Source: Chloroflexota bacterium (GTDB lineage Bacteria > Chloroflexota > Anaerolineae > Aggregatilineales > J027). Taken from it: a DNA stretch of 64,000 bases. Of this stretch, positions 35,954 to 43,170 are shown piece by piece. Each line of letters opens with the position of its first letter. Position 1 is the stretch's first letter. The translations under genes were made by a program, and so were the position numbers. Where the stretch lies: contig QMIT01000007.1 in assembly GCA_024434115.1 (NCBI GenBank), positions 1 to 64,000 of the forward strand, read 5' to 3'. The notes under the pieces were generated by a model. It saw only the letters and a list, made by a program, of their open reading frames with translations, searched no databases and was not told the origin of the DNA.

Positions 35954-37255
35954 ATGACCGACCAATCTGTCCTGCTCGTTGAAGTCCCCCCGCCTATTCC
36001 GGCATCCAGTCGCAAGATTTTGGCAGCGCTGGACAATGCGTGGCGGCGCTTTAATGCTTTTGATGAAGCCTCGAAAAAGCTCAAAACGCGGTACAAGCGG
36101 GTACGGTGGAGCATCATTGGGATCAGTTTCATCACCACCTGTGCCGCTGTGATTGATGCCCGCTTCAGCCGAGATGATGAAGGGCTGAAAATTTTTATGG
36201 GGGTGCTGTTGGTCATCCTGCCCCTACTGAGCGCCGCCATTTTGACCTATGCCGCTCGTTTTGAAGCAGGCAACGGCTGGGTGGGGTTCCGGGTTGCCGC
36301 TGAAACTATCAAATTGAGCATCTATGAACTTCGACTCAAACGGCATCTCGATCAAGTCACCCTAGATGACCTTGATAAACTGGCAAAGGTGATTGAAAAA
36401 ACGGATGAGCAGCTTGAGGGAATGGGAGTCAGCACCCCGCTTGAAATCAACTTAATTGATGACAGCGAGCGCAAAGAATCAAAACAATTTGCCAAGCCCA
36501 ATCCCTATGCCACCGACCACTCCGAAGATGATGGCTATAGCCCATTGGCACTCGATGAATATCTGCGGATGCGGGTGCTGCCCCAAGCCGAATGGTATAA
36601 CCGTCGGGCCGTCGCGGATTTCAAAAAAACCCGTCAGTGGCGAGCGATCATTTTGTTTGTGGGGGTGGTTGGGCCAGCCCTTGCCGCGATGGGAGTAGGC
36701 TATCTGGTTGCAGTAACAGTGGCTTTGGTGAATGGTCTCTTGGCATACATCGGGCTGCAACAATATGAGCAAAATTATGGGATTTATAGCAAGACAGCCC
36801 GTCAATTAGAGAATTTAGTCAATCAGCTTGAACCTAAAATGGACAATTTAAGCCCGCCCGAAATTTTGGATTGGGTGCGCAAATTTGAGACCGTTTTTGG
36901 CAGTGAGCGTGAGATGTGGCAGTTAACCGTGCTGCGGGGACAAAGCGCCACCGAAGAAGCCCTGACGCAGTTGGTCAATTCACGTACCAGCGTGCTGCAA
37001 AACAGCGATTTGGGCAAATTGGTAGGAGGGCAAGGTGGTTTTACAGTTACCCAAGCACCAGTAGCGACGACTGAACGGGTATCGGTGTCACGAGTGACCA
37101 CCTATGGCCCAGCGGCTGCACCAGCAGGCTATGTCACGCCACAAGTTCCGACCAGCTATCCGGGAACGTCCGCCGGGGCTGTACCGCCCGTCGAATCTAC
37201 TGTCGAGGATGAGCCGCCCTATCCATCCAGCTATCCGATGTATCCGCCGGGATGA
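35954..37255 (+). CDS. Membrane protein with two DUF4231/SLATT-like 2-TM domains
   Basis: The 433-residue protein has two copies of the same layout. Each has an amphipathic helix with Trp and Arg, two hydrophobic spans and a following helix. The first covers about residues 22-135 with spans near 52-70 and 78-100. The second covers about 205-300 with spans near 230-250 and 252-270. This agrees with the DUF4231/SLATT family, 2-TM proteins proposed to act as pore-forming effectors in nucleotide-signal systems. The family call is from layout and is moderate. The last ~70 residues are a Pro, Ser and Tyr-rich tail. An AGGAG lies seven bases before the ATG. It is a single-gene unit, divergent from the FtsB-like gene. 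Confidence 0.7.
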   Translation: MTDQSVLLVEVPPPIPASSRKILAALDNAWRRFNAFDEASKKLKTRYKRVRWSIIGISFITTCAAVIDARFSRDDEGLKIFMGVLLVILPLLSAAILTYAARFEAGNGWVGFRVAAETIKLSIYELRLKRHLDQVTLDDLDKLAKVIEKTDEQLEGMGVSTPLEINLIDDSERKESKQFAKPNPYATDHSEDDGYSPLALDEYLRMRVLPQAEWYNRRAVADFKKTRQWRAIILFVGVVGPALAAMGVGYLVAVTVALVNGLLAYIGLQQYEQNYGIYSKTARQLENLVNQLEPKMDNLSPPEILDWVRKFETVFGSEREMWQLTVLRGQSATEEALTQLVNSRTSVLQNSDLGKLVGGQGGFTVTQAPVATTERVSVSRVTTYGPAAAPAGYVTPQVPTSYPGTSAGAVPPVESTVEDEPPYPSSYPMYPPG

Positions 37256-37256
37256 T

Positions 37257-37667
37257 CTAATCTGGATTGACGGGTTCGCGTGGTGGGCCATCATATTGGC
37301 GGATATACAATGCCCCCAACTGATCTGCCCACCACTGCTGATACACTTCGTTGGAAATGTCAAAAATGAAATTGACGGTATAGCGACAGTTTTGGCAAAC
37401 CGTTACCAGTTCACTCAGCCCTTGCCCGGCCCGATTCAAATGTGCAATAACACGCAGTTTGCCGCCACAGGAGGGACAAGGTGTCGTCTGAACATATTCA
37501 TGTTGACAGGTGTTATCCTGTGCAATGATATACCCCTCTTCGGTATACCAAAAAAGATTCTCATTGCGATGAGGATTACGCCCCAATGATTGGTCAGATG
37601 GCACGAGGGGCGAGGCATTATGGTCTTCATCTGGCGGCGAAGATTTCTTTTTTCCAAAAAAACTCAT
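37257..37667 (-). CDS. Small zinc-ribbon protein, function unknown
   Basis: A 136-residue soluble protein with two CxxC pairs, CPSCGG and CQNCRY, about 28 residues apart, which together form a likely zinc ribbon (about 66-97). The N-terminus is basic and serine-rich, and the C-terminus is rich in Trp and Tyr. I chose the ATG at 37667, because GGGAG lies seven bases before it. A longer frame from 37724 has no such site. It converges with the SLATT-like gene, ending 2 nt from its stop. Confidence 0.7.
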   Translation of the reverse strand: MSFFGKKKSSPPDEDHNASPLVPSDQSLGRNPHRNENLFWYTEEGYIIAQDNTCQHEYVQTTPCPSCGGKLRVIAHLNRAGQGLSELVTVCQNCRYTVNFIFDISNEVYQQWWADQLGALYIRQYDGPPREPVNPD

Positions 37668-37850
37668 GCTATAGCTCCCATCGGGCCATCTGATATGAGG
37701 TTTGGTTAATCCGCAGACTTCCAAACAACAATGTTAAACCCTTGTTGGTAAGATAGCCCCACACTTCAGTCGAATATCGTCAAAGAACTGTAGCTTAATT
37801 GTATCGGAAAATGACAAACCTGCCGTGTGGTTTTTGTCCATAAATCAATA

Positions 37851-37886
37851 CCAGCCAAAGCGGAATATTCTCCATTCGTTGGCTGG
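37851..37886 (-). terminator. Hairpin terminator after pyrH
   Basis: CCAGCCAA (37851-37858) and TTGGCTGG (37879-37886) form an eight-base stem with a smaller inner pairing. On the minus strand it is followed by the T-rich TATTGATTTATGG. It begins 8 nt after the pyrH stop. Confidence 0.55.
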
Positions 37887-37893
37887 TTACTAT

Positions 37894-38637
37894 TTATTCG
37901 TTGCCGACAAACGTCCCAACCGCGTGCCCCAAGACGGCTTGGGCCAATGCGCCCTCATGCCAAAAATCCAACACGACAATTGGCATATTGTTGTCCATAC
38001 AGAGCGTAAAGGCCGTCATATCCATCACCTTGAGACGATAATTAATGGCCTCAGAAAAGGTAATACGTTCAAAGCGTTCGGCATTGGGATTAAGCTTGGG
38101 GTCTTCCCGATAAATGCCATCCACTTTGGTCGCCTTGATAATGACATCGGCTTGAATTTCGGCTGCACGCAGGGCTGCCGCCGTGTCAGTGGTGAAAAAT
38201 GGATTACCTGTCCCCCCCGCGATAATCACCACCCGCCCTTTTTCCATATGCCGAATCGCCCGTAGACGAATATAAGGCTCGGCGACCTTGTTCATTTCAA
38301 TAGCGGTCTGGACGCGGCTTTCGACCCCCAAGCGCTGTAAAGCATCTTGCAGGGCCATGCCATTCATTACGGTGGCGATCATGCCCATATAGTCGGCGGT
38401 ACTTTGATCCATGCCACCCTGTACCCCGACGTTGCCACGCCAAAGGTTGCCGGCACCAATCACAATGGCGATCTGAATCCCGAGGTCATGCACCTCTTTG
38501 ATACGCCGTGCAATCGTGGCGGCTTCGATAGGGTCAATTCCATATCCTTCGGGGCCAGCCATCGCCTCCCCGCTGAGTTTGATGACAATCCGGCGATAGA
38601 TCGGCGTTTGAGCCAGAGTACCAAGTGAACCTACCAT
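37894..38637 (-). CDS. pyrH: UMP kinase
   Basis: Phosphorylates UMP, the product of the pyrBCDEF operon, to UDP. It belongs to the amino-acid kinase fold, and the 247-residue protein shows VIKLSGEAMAG at the N-terminus, GAGNLWRG near residue 60 and GTGNPFFTTDTAAALRA in the central part. VDGIYREDPK and the terminal nucleotide-binding segment follow. It stands after rpsB and tsf as in many bacteria. However, a strong terminator separates it from tsf, and the usual following gene frr is missing. Confidence 0.97.
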   Translation of the reverse strand: MVGSLGTLAQTPIYRRIVIKLSGEAMAGPEGYGIDPIEAATIARRIKEVHDLGIQIAIVIGAGNLWRGNVGVQGGMDQSTADYMGMIATVMNGMALQDALQRLGVESRVQTAIEMNKVAEPYIRLRAIRHMEKGRVVIIAGGTGNPFFTTDTAAALRAAEIQADVIIKATKVDGIYREDPKLNPNAERFERITFSEAINYRLKVMDMTAFTLCMDNNMPIVVLDFWHEGALAQAVLGHAVGTFVGNE

Positions 38638-38672
38638 GCGATTTTTTGTTCCTTTCTAGGGCTGCTGTTCTA

Positions 38673-38709
38673 CAAAAAAAGAGAACCCGGCAACTGCCAG
38701 ATTCCCTTT
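38673..38709 (-). terminator. Strong intrinsic terminator between tsf and pyrH
   Basis: On the minus strand AAAGGGAATCTGGC and GCCGGGTTCTCTTT form a long stem with a few G-U pairs around an AGTT loop (38709-38678), followed by TTTTTTT. It begins 32 nt after the tsf stop. pyrH expression must then depend on read-through or on a promoter within about 40 nt. Confidence 0.8.
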
Positions 38710-38741
38710 TGATCGTTCACATTAACGCTCCACAACCCGCG

Positions 38742-39374
38742 TTATTCTTCGCCTTCAGCGGGTGCGTCACCCACTTCGCCGAGTTCATAGCGGACAAAGC
38801 GCCGAATGACGACGTTTTCGCCGACTGCGGCCACCGCTTCCTTACGGAGTTGTTCGATGGTCTTGGAATCATCCTTGATGAAGGGTTGTTCCAGCAGCAC
38901 AATGTCTGCAAAGAATTTCTCCATCCGTCCATCCACAATCTTTTCAATGATGTTGGCAGGACGAGATTTGCCTTCTTCGAGGGCGATTTTTTGTTGAACG
39001 CCACGTTCGGCATCAATCATCGCCTGTGGGACTTCTTCACGGGCAACATATTTGGGCGCGAGGTTGGCGATATGCAGGGCCACATCACGCGAAAATTGTT
39101 GGAACGCCGGGGTCTTGGCTACGAAATCGGTTTCGCAGTTGACCTCGACCACCACCGCTAAACGACCATTGTGATGCTGATAGCTTTGGATAATGCCTTC
39201 GTTGGCAACGCGGCCCGCTTTTTTGGCGGCCTTCGCCAAGCCTTTTTCGCGCAGGAAATTGGCGGCTTTATTCAGATCACCTTCAAATTGCTCTAACGCT
39301 TTTTTGCATTCCGCAGGGCCAACCCCCGTCATTTCACGGAGTTCTTTGACCTGTTGAGCCGTAATTTGCACCAA
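38742..39374 (-). CDS. tsf: Elongation factor Ts
   Basis: Exchanges GDP for GTP on EF-Tu. It has 210 residues, the shorter type with a single core subdomain also seen in Thermus-like bacteria, against ~283 in E. coli. The UBA-like N-terminus carries VKELREMTGVGPAECKKAL. The core contains VVVEVNCETDFVA, where the EF-Tu-contacting TDF motif lies. An acidic tail ends the protein. It follows rpsB after 40 nt. Confidence 0.97.
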   Translation of the reverse strand: MVQITAQQVKELREMTGVGPAECKKALEQFEGDLNKAANFLREKGLAKAAKKAGRVANEGIIQSYQHHNGRLAVVVEVNCETDFVAKTPAFQQFSRDVALHIANLAPKYVAREEVPQAMIDAERGVQQKIALEEGKSRPANIIEKIVDGRMEKFFADIVLLEQPFIKDDSKTIEQLRKEAVAAVGENVVIRRFVRYELGEVGDAPAEGEE

Positions 39375-39414
39375 GTTTGTTATTCTCCCTTTTTGCTGCT
39401 TGTGATTGTTTCAA

Positions 39415-40302
39415 CTATCTTCTGCGTTTGGGTTGATCTTCATCTTCCTCGAAGATTTCATCATCGAAGGCCAGATCACCTTCACGCAGTTTGGCGAGGG
39501 TGGATTCGCCCAAATAGGCCTCGTCCAAAGCGCCTTCATCCATCGCGCCCGCATAACCCACATCCGTTATTCCTGCGACTTCAACATCCGACCCGTAAGC
39601 CTTACGCATATTGACACCTTCATTGACCGCATCGCTAATAACGCTGGTCAATAATTTGATGGCACGGATGGCATCGTCGTTGGAGGGGATGACGAAATCA
39701 ATCATATCCGGGTCACAGTTGGTATCTACCAGTGCGATGACCGGAATCTTCATGATATTGGCTTCTTTGACGGCGGTTTGTTCGCGGCGCACATCCACCA
39801 CAAACATCAGGCTAGGTAGGCGTTCCATTGACCGCAGACCACCTAGACGTAGTTGCAGGCGTGCAATCTTACGCTCAATCAGCAAGCGTTCTTTCTTGGT
39901 CAGTTCTTCAAAGCCCCCTTCGGCGTTGGCAGCTTCCAACCGCTTGAGGGTATCAATACGCTGTTTAATCGTCTTCCAATTGGTCAGCGTACCCCCCAAC
40001 CAGCGGGTGTTGACGTAGGGCATTCCAACACGCTCGGCTTCAGAAGCAATTGTTTCTTGGGCTTGGCGCTTGGTACCGACATACAAGATGGTGCCACGGC
40101 GGGCGACGGAATCACGCACGAGATCATACACTTCATTGACGGTGACAACGGTTTGCTGTAGGTCAATGATATGGATGCCATTGCGCTTGGTAAAAATATA
40201 CGGTTTCATCTTGGGGTTCCACTTGCGGGATTGATGACCGAAGTGAACACCTGTCTCCAACAAGGCTTTGAGGGAGACGACACTTGAGGACGGTGCAGAC
40301 AT
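39415..40302 (-). CDS. rpsB: 30S ribosomal protein S2
   Basis: The 295-residue protein has the S2 signatures [19 protein letters not shown] near the start, [26 protein letters not shown], and the later segment [22 protein letters not shown]-terminal extension of ~50 residues, ending in an acidic stretch and PKRRR, goes beyond the usual S2 fold. AAGGAG lies about eight bases upstream of the ATG. It is the first gene of the rpsB-tsf transcript. Confidence 0.98.
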   Translation of the reverse strand: MSAPSSSVVSLKALLETGVHFGHQSRKWNPKMKPYIFTKRNGIHIIDLQQTVVTVNEVYDLVRDSVARRGTILYVGTKRQAQETIASEAERVGMPYVNTRWLGGTLTNWKTIKQRIDTLKRLEAANAEGGFEELTKKERLLIERKIARLQLRLGGLRSMERLPSLMFVVDVRREQTAVKEANIMKIPVIALVDTNCDPDMIDFVIPSNDDAIRAIKLLTSVISDAVNEGVNMRKAYGSDVEVAGITDVGYAGAMDEGALDEAYLGESTLAKLREGDLAFDDEIFEEDEDQPKRRR

Positions 40303-40439
40303 CTGTAAAGCTCCTTAGATTGTGTTTTCACGACCACATCCATCATCCGGCGCATCAACCCACCGATTTAGGGATAGGCAACACTGCGTCGTCAGGATGT
40401 GTGGAGATTAGTAAAAAGCGAATTCTTAGCGAATTCAGC
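40303..40439 (-). promoter_or_regulatory. Structured 5' leader of rpsB
   Basis: The transcript from the promoter at 40446-40475 would have a leader of about 137 nt. Within it, CACATCC (minus strand, 40401-40395) can pair with GGATGTG (40341-40335), closing a domain of about 67 nt that contains smaller pairings and a GGTGGGTTGATG segment. Such closed leader domains are typical of ribosomal protein autoregulation, and S2 represses its own mRNA in E. coli. Whether this one binds S2 is unknown. Confidence 0.45.
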
Positions 40440-40445
40440 GGCGAA

Positions 40446-40475
40446 ATTTTATCAGATTTGTACAGGGGATTTCAA
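40446..40475 (-). promoter_or_regulatory. Promoter of rpsB-tsf
   Basis: On the minus strand TTGAAA (40475 to 40470) and TAAAAT (40451 to 40446) are separated by 18 nt, giving initiation near 40439. Confidence 0.65.
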
Positions 40476-40732
40476 GCGAGAACTTTTTGACCGGACGCCT
40501 ATTGTACCAAAACCGTATGCGCCGAATTTTAGAACATATGGTCTATGATTATATAAATGAGAAGGGAATCCGTAACAGCAGTTACGAATTTATGCGCGAG
40601 AATTATAGAAGCGAGTTCAGCAATGACCGTTAGAGACGGAAAAGTGTGGTAAAAAAGCCTATAGCCTACTATCACACGGGGCTAAAGCCACCGTGCTGAA
40701 TTTAGCTGGGGTCAACCAAGATGAAAATCGCT
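40476..40732. other. Intergenic stretch upstream of the rpsB promoter
   Basis: No gene is supported here. At 40676-40695 the minus strand has a hairpin with CACGG and CCGTG arms and an inner GGC/GCC pair, about 40 nt after the EamA stop. A TTTTTT run follows 17 nt beyond it. It may be a loose terminator of the long signalling operon. The rest is A and T-rich with no structure I can name. Confidence 0.4.
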
Positions 40733-41854
40733 CTATTCGTCGGGATTGGTTAGGTCGTCAATAATGCGCAAATCTTGGGTGGCGAATTTGTCTTGGGCGA
40801 TGAGTTCTTGAAGTTTGCGAACTTCTTGCGTTGAGATTTTGCTATTGCGGGGGTTAAATACATGATTAAACGCCACACGATAGAGCCGCACACGTACTAG
40901 ACGCGGGAGATATTCGGTAGGACTGACATCGGGGGTGATATGCCCGGTAGGTAACAAAATGCTGGCTAACAAAATCGCCGCGCCCCACCATTGAATAGTC
41001 GTGAACCGTTCGCCCAAAAAAATGAACGACATCGAGATTGAGACCGCCATCTCCAAAATCACCAGTAGGGTGGTGCGGACACTGCCCAAGCCCTTGACCC
41101 CTATAAACATTGTCAGACGGGAGAGGGCTGTTGTGGCGGCGAGGCCTAAAATCGCCCACCATGCGTCAATATCCCCGCTGGTGGGGGCAACGGAGAACAG
41201 AGGTAAATTGTAGGCTAAACGGGCCACCGCAACGACGACTGCCATTGTCGTCAGAACATAAAAAGCGACGGTTTGGGCTGGCATGTCATAGAGGGCACGC
41301 TGGCTCATGACCACCGTCCCGCCAAATAAGAGCGCATTACCCATCATCAGGCCAATGCCAAGCCAATTGGTTTCGCCAGCGACGCCCCCCGCGATCAACA
41401 AAATGCCCAGCATGGCGATCCCTGTACGCAGGATGATACGCCAACTTAACTGCTGACCACTGATACGGGTCAAAATCATCACAAAAACTAGATAGAGGGC
41501 GTTGATCAATTGGGCCATTGAAGCGTTCAACAGCGACAGACCGTTATAATACATCAACGAGCCGATGCCATTGACCGAGCCGATAGCGATGCAGTTCATT
41601 AAACCGAGGGGGTAGATATAGAGATATTGTCTGGCAAAAAGGCGATACACCACCCATAGCAACACCGCCGCCAAGACTGTGCGGACGGCTGCAACGGTAA
41701 AGGGATCAGCGCCATTATGCAGGGCTATTTTGCCAAATACCGGATTCATCCCCAAGAAAATGGGGGTAAAAAGGGCGGCGATCAGTCCAGACTGTTTTTC
41801 AATCCGTTTCAAATTCATCAGTCCAGACTGTTTTTCAAACCATCTTCGCTTCAC
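40733..41854 (-). CDS. EamA/DMT-family transporter
   Basis: The 373-residue protein has ten hydrophobic segments in two EamA halves. The first half starts near FLGMNPVFGKIAL, and the second ends with the conserved MSFIFLGERFTTIQWWGAAI. This family includes RhtA, an exporter of threonine and homoserine, and many other metabolite exporters, so the substrate is open. A cytoplasmic tail of about 60 residues follows the last span. The GTG start has AAGGAG four bases upstream. It lies 8 nt after a receiver-kinase gene and two genes after the threonine synthase fusion, so it belongs to the same transcript. The first 24 codons contain a 12-residue tandem repeat. Confidence 0.88.
   Translation of the reverse strand: MKRRWFEKQSGLMNLKRIEKQSGLIAALFTPIFLGMNPVFGKIALHNGADPFTVAAVRTVLAAVLLWVVYRLFARQYLYIYPLGLMNCIAIGSVNGIGSLMYYNGLSLLNASMAQLINALYLVFVMILTRISGQQLSWRIILRTGIAMLGILLIAGGVAGETNWLGIGLMMGNALLFGGTVVMSQRALYDMPAQTVAFYVLTTMAVVVAVARLAYNLPLFSVAPTSGDIDAWWAILGLAATTALSRLTMFIGVKGLGSVRTTLLVILEMAVSISMSFIFLGERFTTIQWWGAAILLASILLPTGHITPDVSPTEYLPRLVRVRLYRVAFNHVFNPRNSKISTQEVRKLQELIAQDKFATQDLRIIDDLTNPDE
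41781..41838 (+). repeat. 22-bp direct repeat at the start of the EamA gene
   Basis: The same 22 bases occur at 41781-41802 and 41817-41838 with a 36-bp period, so the unit is in frame. Both copies encode EKQSGL on the minus strand. The second copy ends next to an in-frame Met codon. It looks like a recent slippage or tandem duplication at the 5' end of the gene. Confidence 0.9.
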
Positions 41855-41862
41855 ATGACTCC

Positions 41863-43149
41863 TTATGGTGCGGGAGTCAGATCCACAGGGACGGGCACGC
41901 GATTGGTGAGCGGAATTTCGATATGAAAGGTGCTGCCGGGCATTTTTTCAACGTCTTGCCCTTGGCTTTCAACGTGGATTTTACCTCCGTGTGCCTCAAT
42001 GATACTTTTACAAATGGACAGTCCTAGCCCCAACCCACCCCCACGAAAAGCGGTTTTGCTGGTGGAATGGTGCTCGGTTTTTTCAAAAGAATAGAAACTT
42101 TCAAAAATACGGTGTTGTTCTTCAACCGGAATCCCAATACCCGAATCGTGGACGGTGATTTTGACCACTTCGGGGGTTTCGACATGATTGATAGAGACCT
42201 TACCCCCGTCAGGCGTGAACTTAATGGCATTGCCAATGATATTTGCCAGCGCCAAACGCATCAGTTCAAAATCTACCATCAGCTTGGTGGGCCACCCATC
42301 GCGGCTAAATTCGACATTCACATTGCGCTGTTGGGCGGCCTGCTTGAAGTCATCCAGCGCGTACTGGATAATTTCACCCAAATTCGATTGAGCCAGATTC
42401 AATTCAATTTGCCCGGTAGTCAGACGGTAAACGGTAAAAATCTCATTAATGACATCATGTAGGCGCTCCACCGACTCGACCAACGCATCCACATACGCCC
42501 CAATTTCAGGGCTGGACTGAGTCAAAAGTTGAATGGGCGGAGCGGTCTGCAATAAACGCCCATAGCCATAAATGATAGTGAGAGGAGTGCGAAGTTCATG
42601 GGCAGTGCGTTTGATAAAGTCGTCTTTGATGACATCCAGTTGACGTAATTTGGAATTGGCCGCTTCCAGATCACGCAGGCGTTTTTCAAGATGCTCAGTC
42701 AGTTCCTTGTGATAATTGCGGCGGGCCTCTTCGGGGTTGGCAACTTTGGGTAAATCTTTGCCCCCCTCCAAATAAAAGGCGATACGCTTGGGGAAAGAGG
42801 CCACATCAATCGGTTTCGCCATGAACCCGGATACACCGGAAATGAGCGTCATGGCCCGCTGTTTGTCGTCGGTTTGGGCGGTCAGGGCTACAATGGGCAT
42901 ATCACGGAACTGTTCAAAGGCGCGGAGACGAGTTGTCACTTCACGGCCACTCATATCCGGCAAATTGATGTCCATTAAAATGAGGTCGGGTTTGTGCTCC
43001 AATGCCGCATCAATGCCCTTTAACCCGGTCTCGGCGATAATGATGGTGTAGCCTTTGGGCTGCAAAATACGCTTCACCAACGTCGCATTCGAGGGGTTGT
43101 CCTCGATATAGAGAATTTTCTTCGGCTTTGGAGCAGGCGATAGTGTCAT
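41863..43149 (-). CDS. Receiver-histidine kinase (REC-HisKA-HATPase)
   Basis: The 428-residue soluble protein has a receiver domain at 10-130 with phospho-acceptor Asp60 in LILMDINLPD. A coiled coil (about 145-170) and HisKA with His184 in TAHELRTPL follow. The HATPase domain carries NIIGNAIKFT (N box), DSGIGIP (G1) and a glycine-rich G2 GGLGLGLS. The order suggests that an upstream kinase phosphorylates its receiver and so tunes its own kinase. It lies 21 nt after the threonine synthase-receiver gene and 8 nt before the EamA gene. AAGGA lies five bases before the ATG. Confidence 0.95.
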   Translation of the reverse strand: MTLSPAPKPKKILYIEDNPSNATLVKRILQPKGYTIIIAETGLKGIDAALEHKPDLILMDINLPDMSGREVTTRLRAFEQFRDMPIVALTAQTDDKQRAMTLISGVSGFMAKPIDVASFPKRIAFYLEGGKDLPKVANPEEARRNYHKELTEHLEKRLRDLEAANSKLRQLDVIKDDFIKRTAHELRTPLTIIYGYGRLLQTAPPIQLLTQSSPEIGAYVDALVESVERLHDVINEIFTVYRLTTGQIELNLAQSNLGEIIQYALDDFKQAAQQRNVNVEFSRDGWPTKLMVDFELMRLALANIIGNAIKFTPDGGKVSINHVETPEVVKITVHDSGIGIPVEEQHRIFESFYSFEKTEHHSTSKTAFRGGGLGLGLSICKSIIEAHGGKIHVESQGQDVEKMPGSTFHIEIPLTNRVPVPVDLTPAP

Positions 43150-43170
43150 CGCGTCCTTTCCCCCAGTTCC

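Noticed and set aside
27391..37255. Region with TIR fusion and SLATT-like protein as one defence island.
   Set aside because: Between them lie core cell-wall genes and a secreted esterase, and no nuclease, helicase, recombinase or phage gene is present. The two are reported as separate observations.
37668..37724. Upstream extension of the zinc-ribbon protein.
   Set aside because: The extra 19 residues start without a ribosome site, while GGGAG stands properly before the ATG at 37667.
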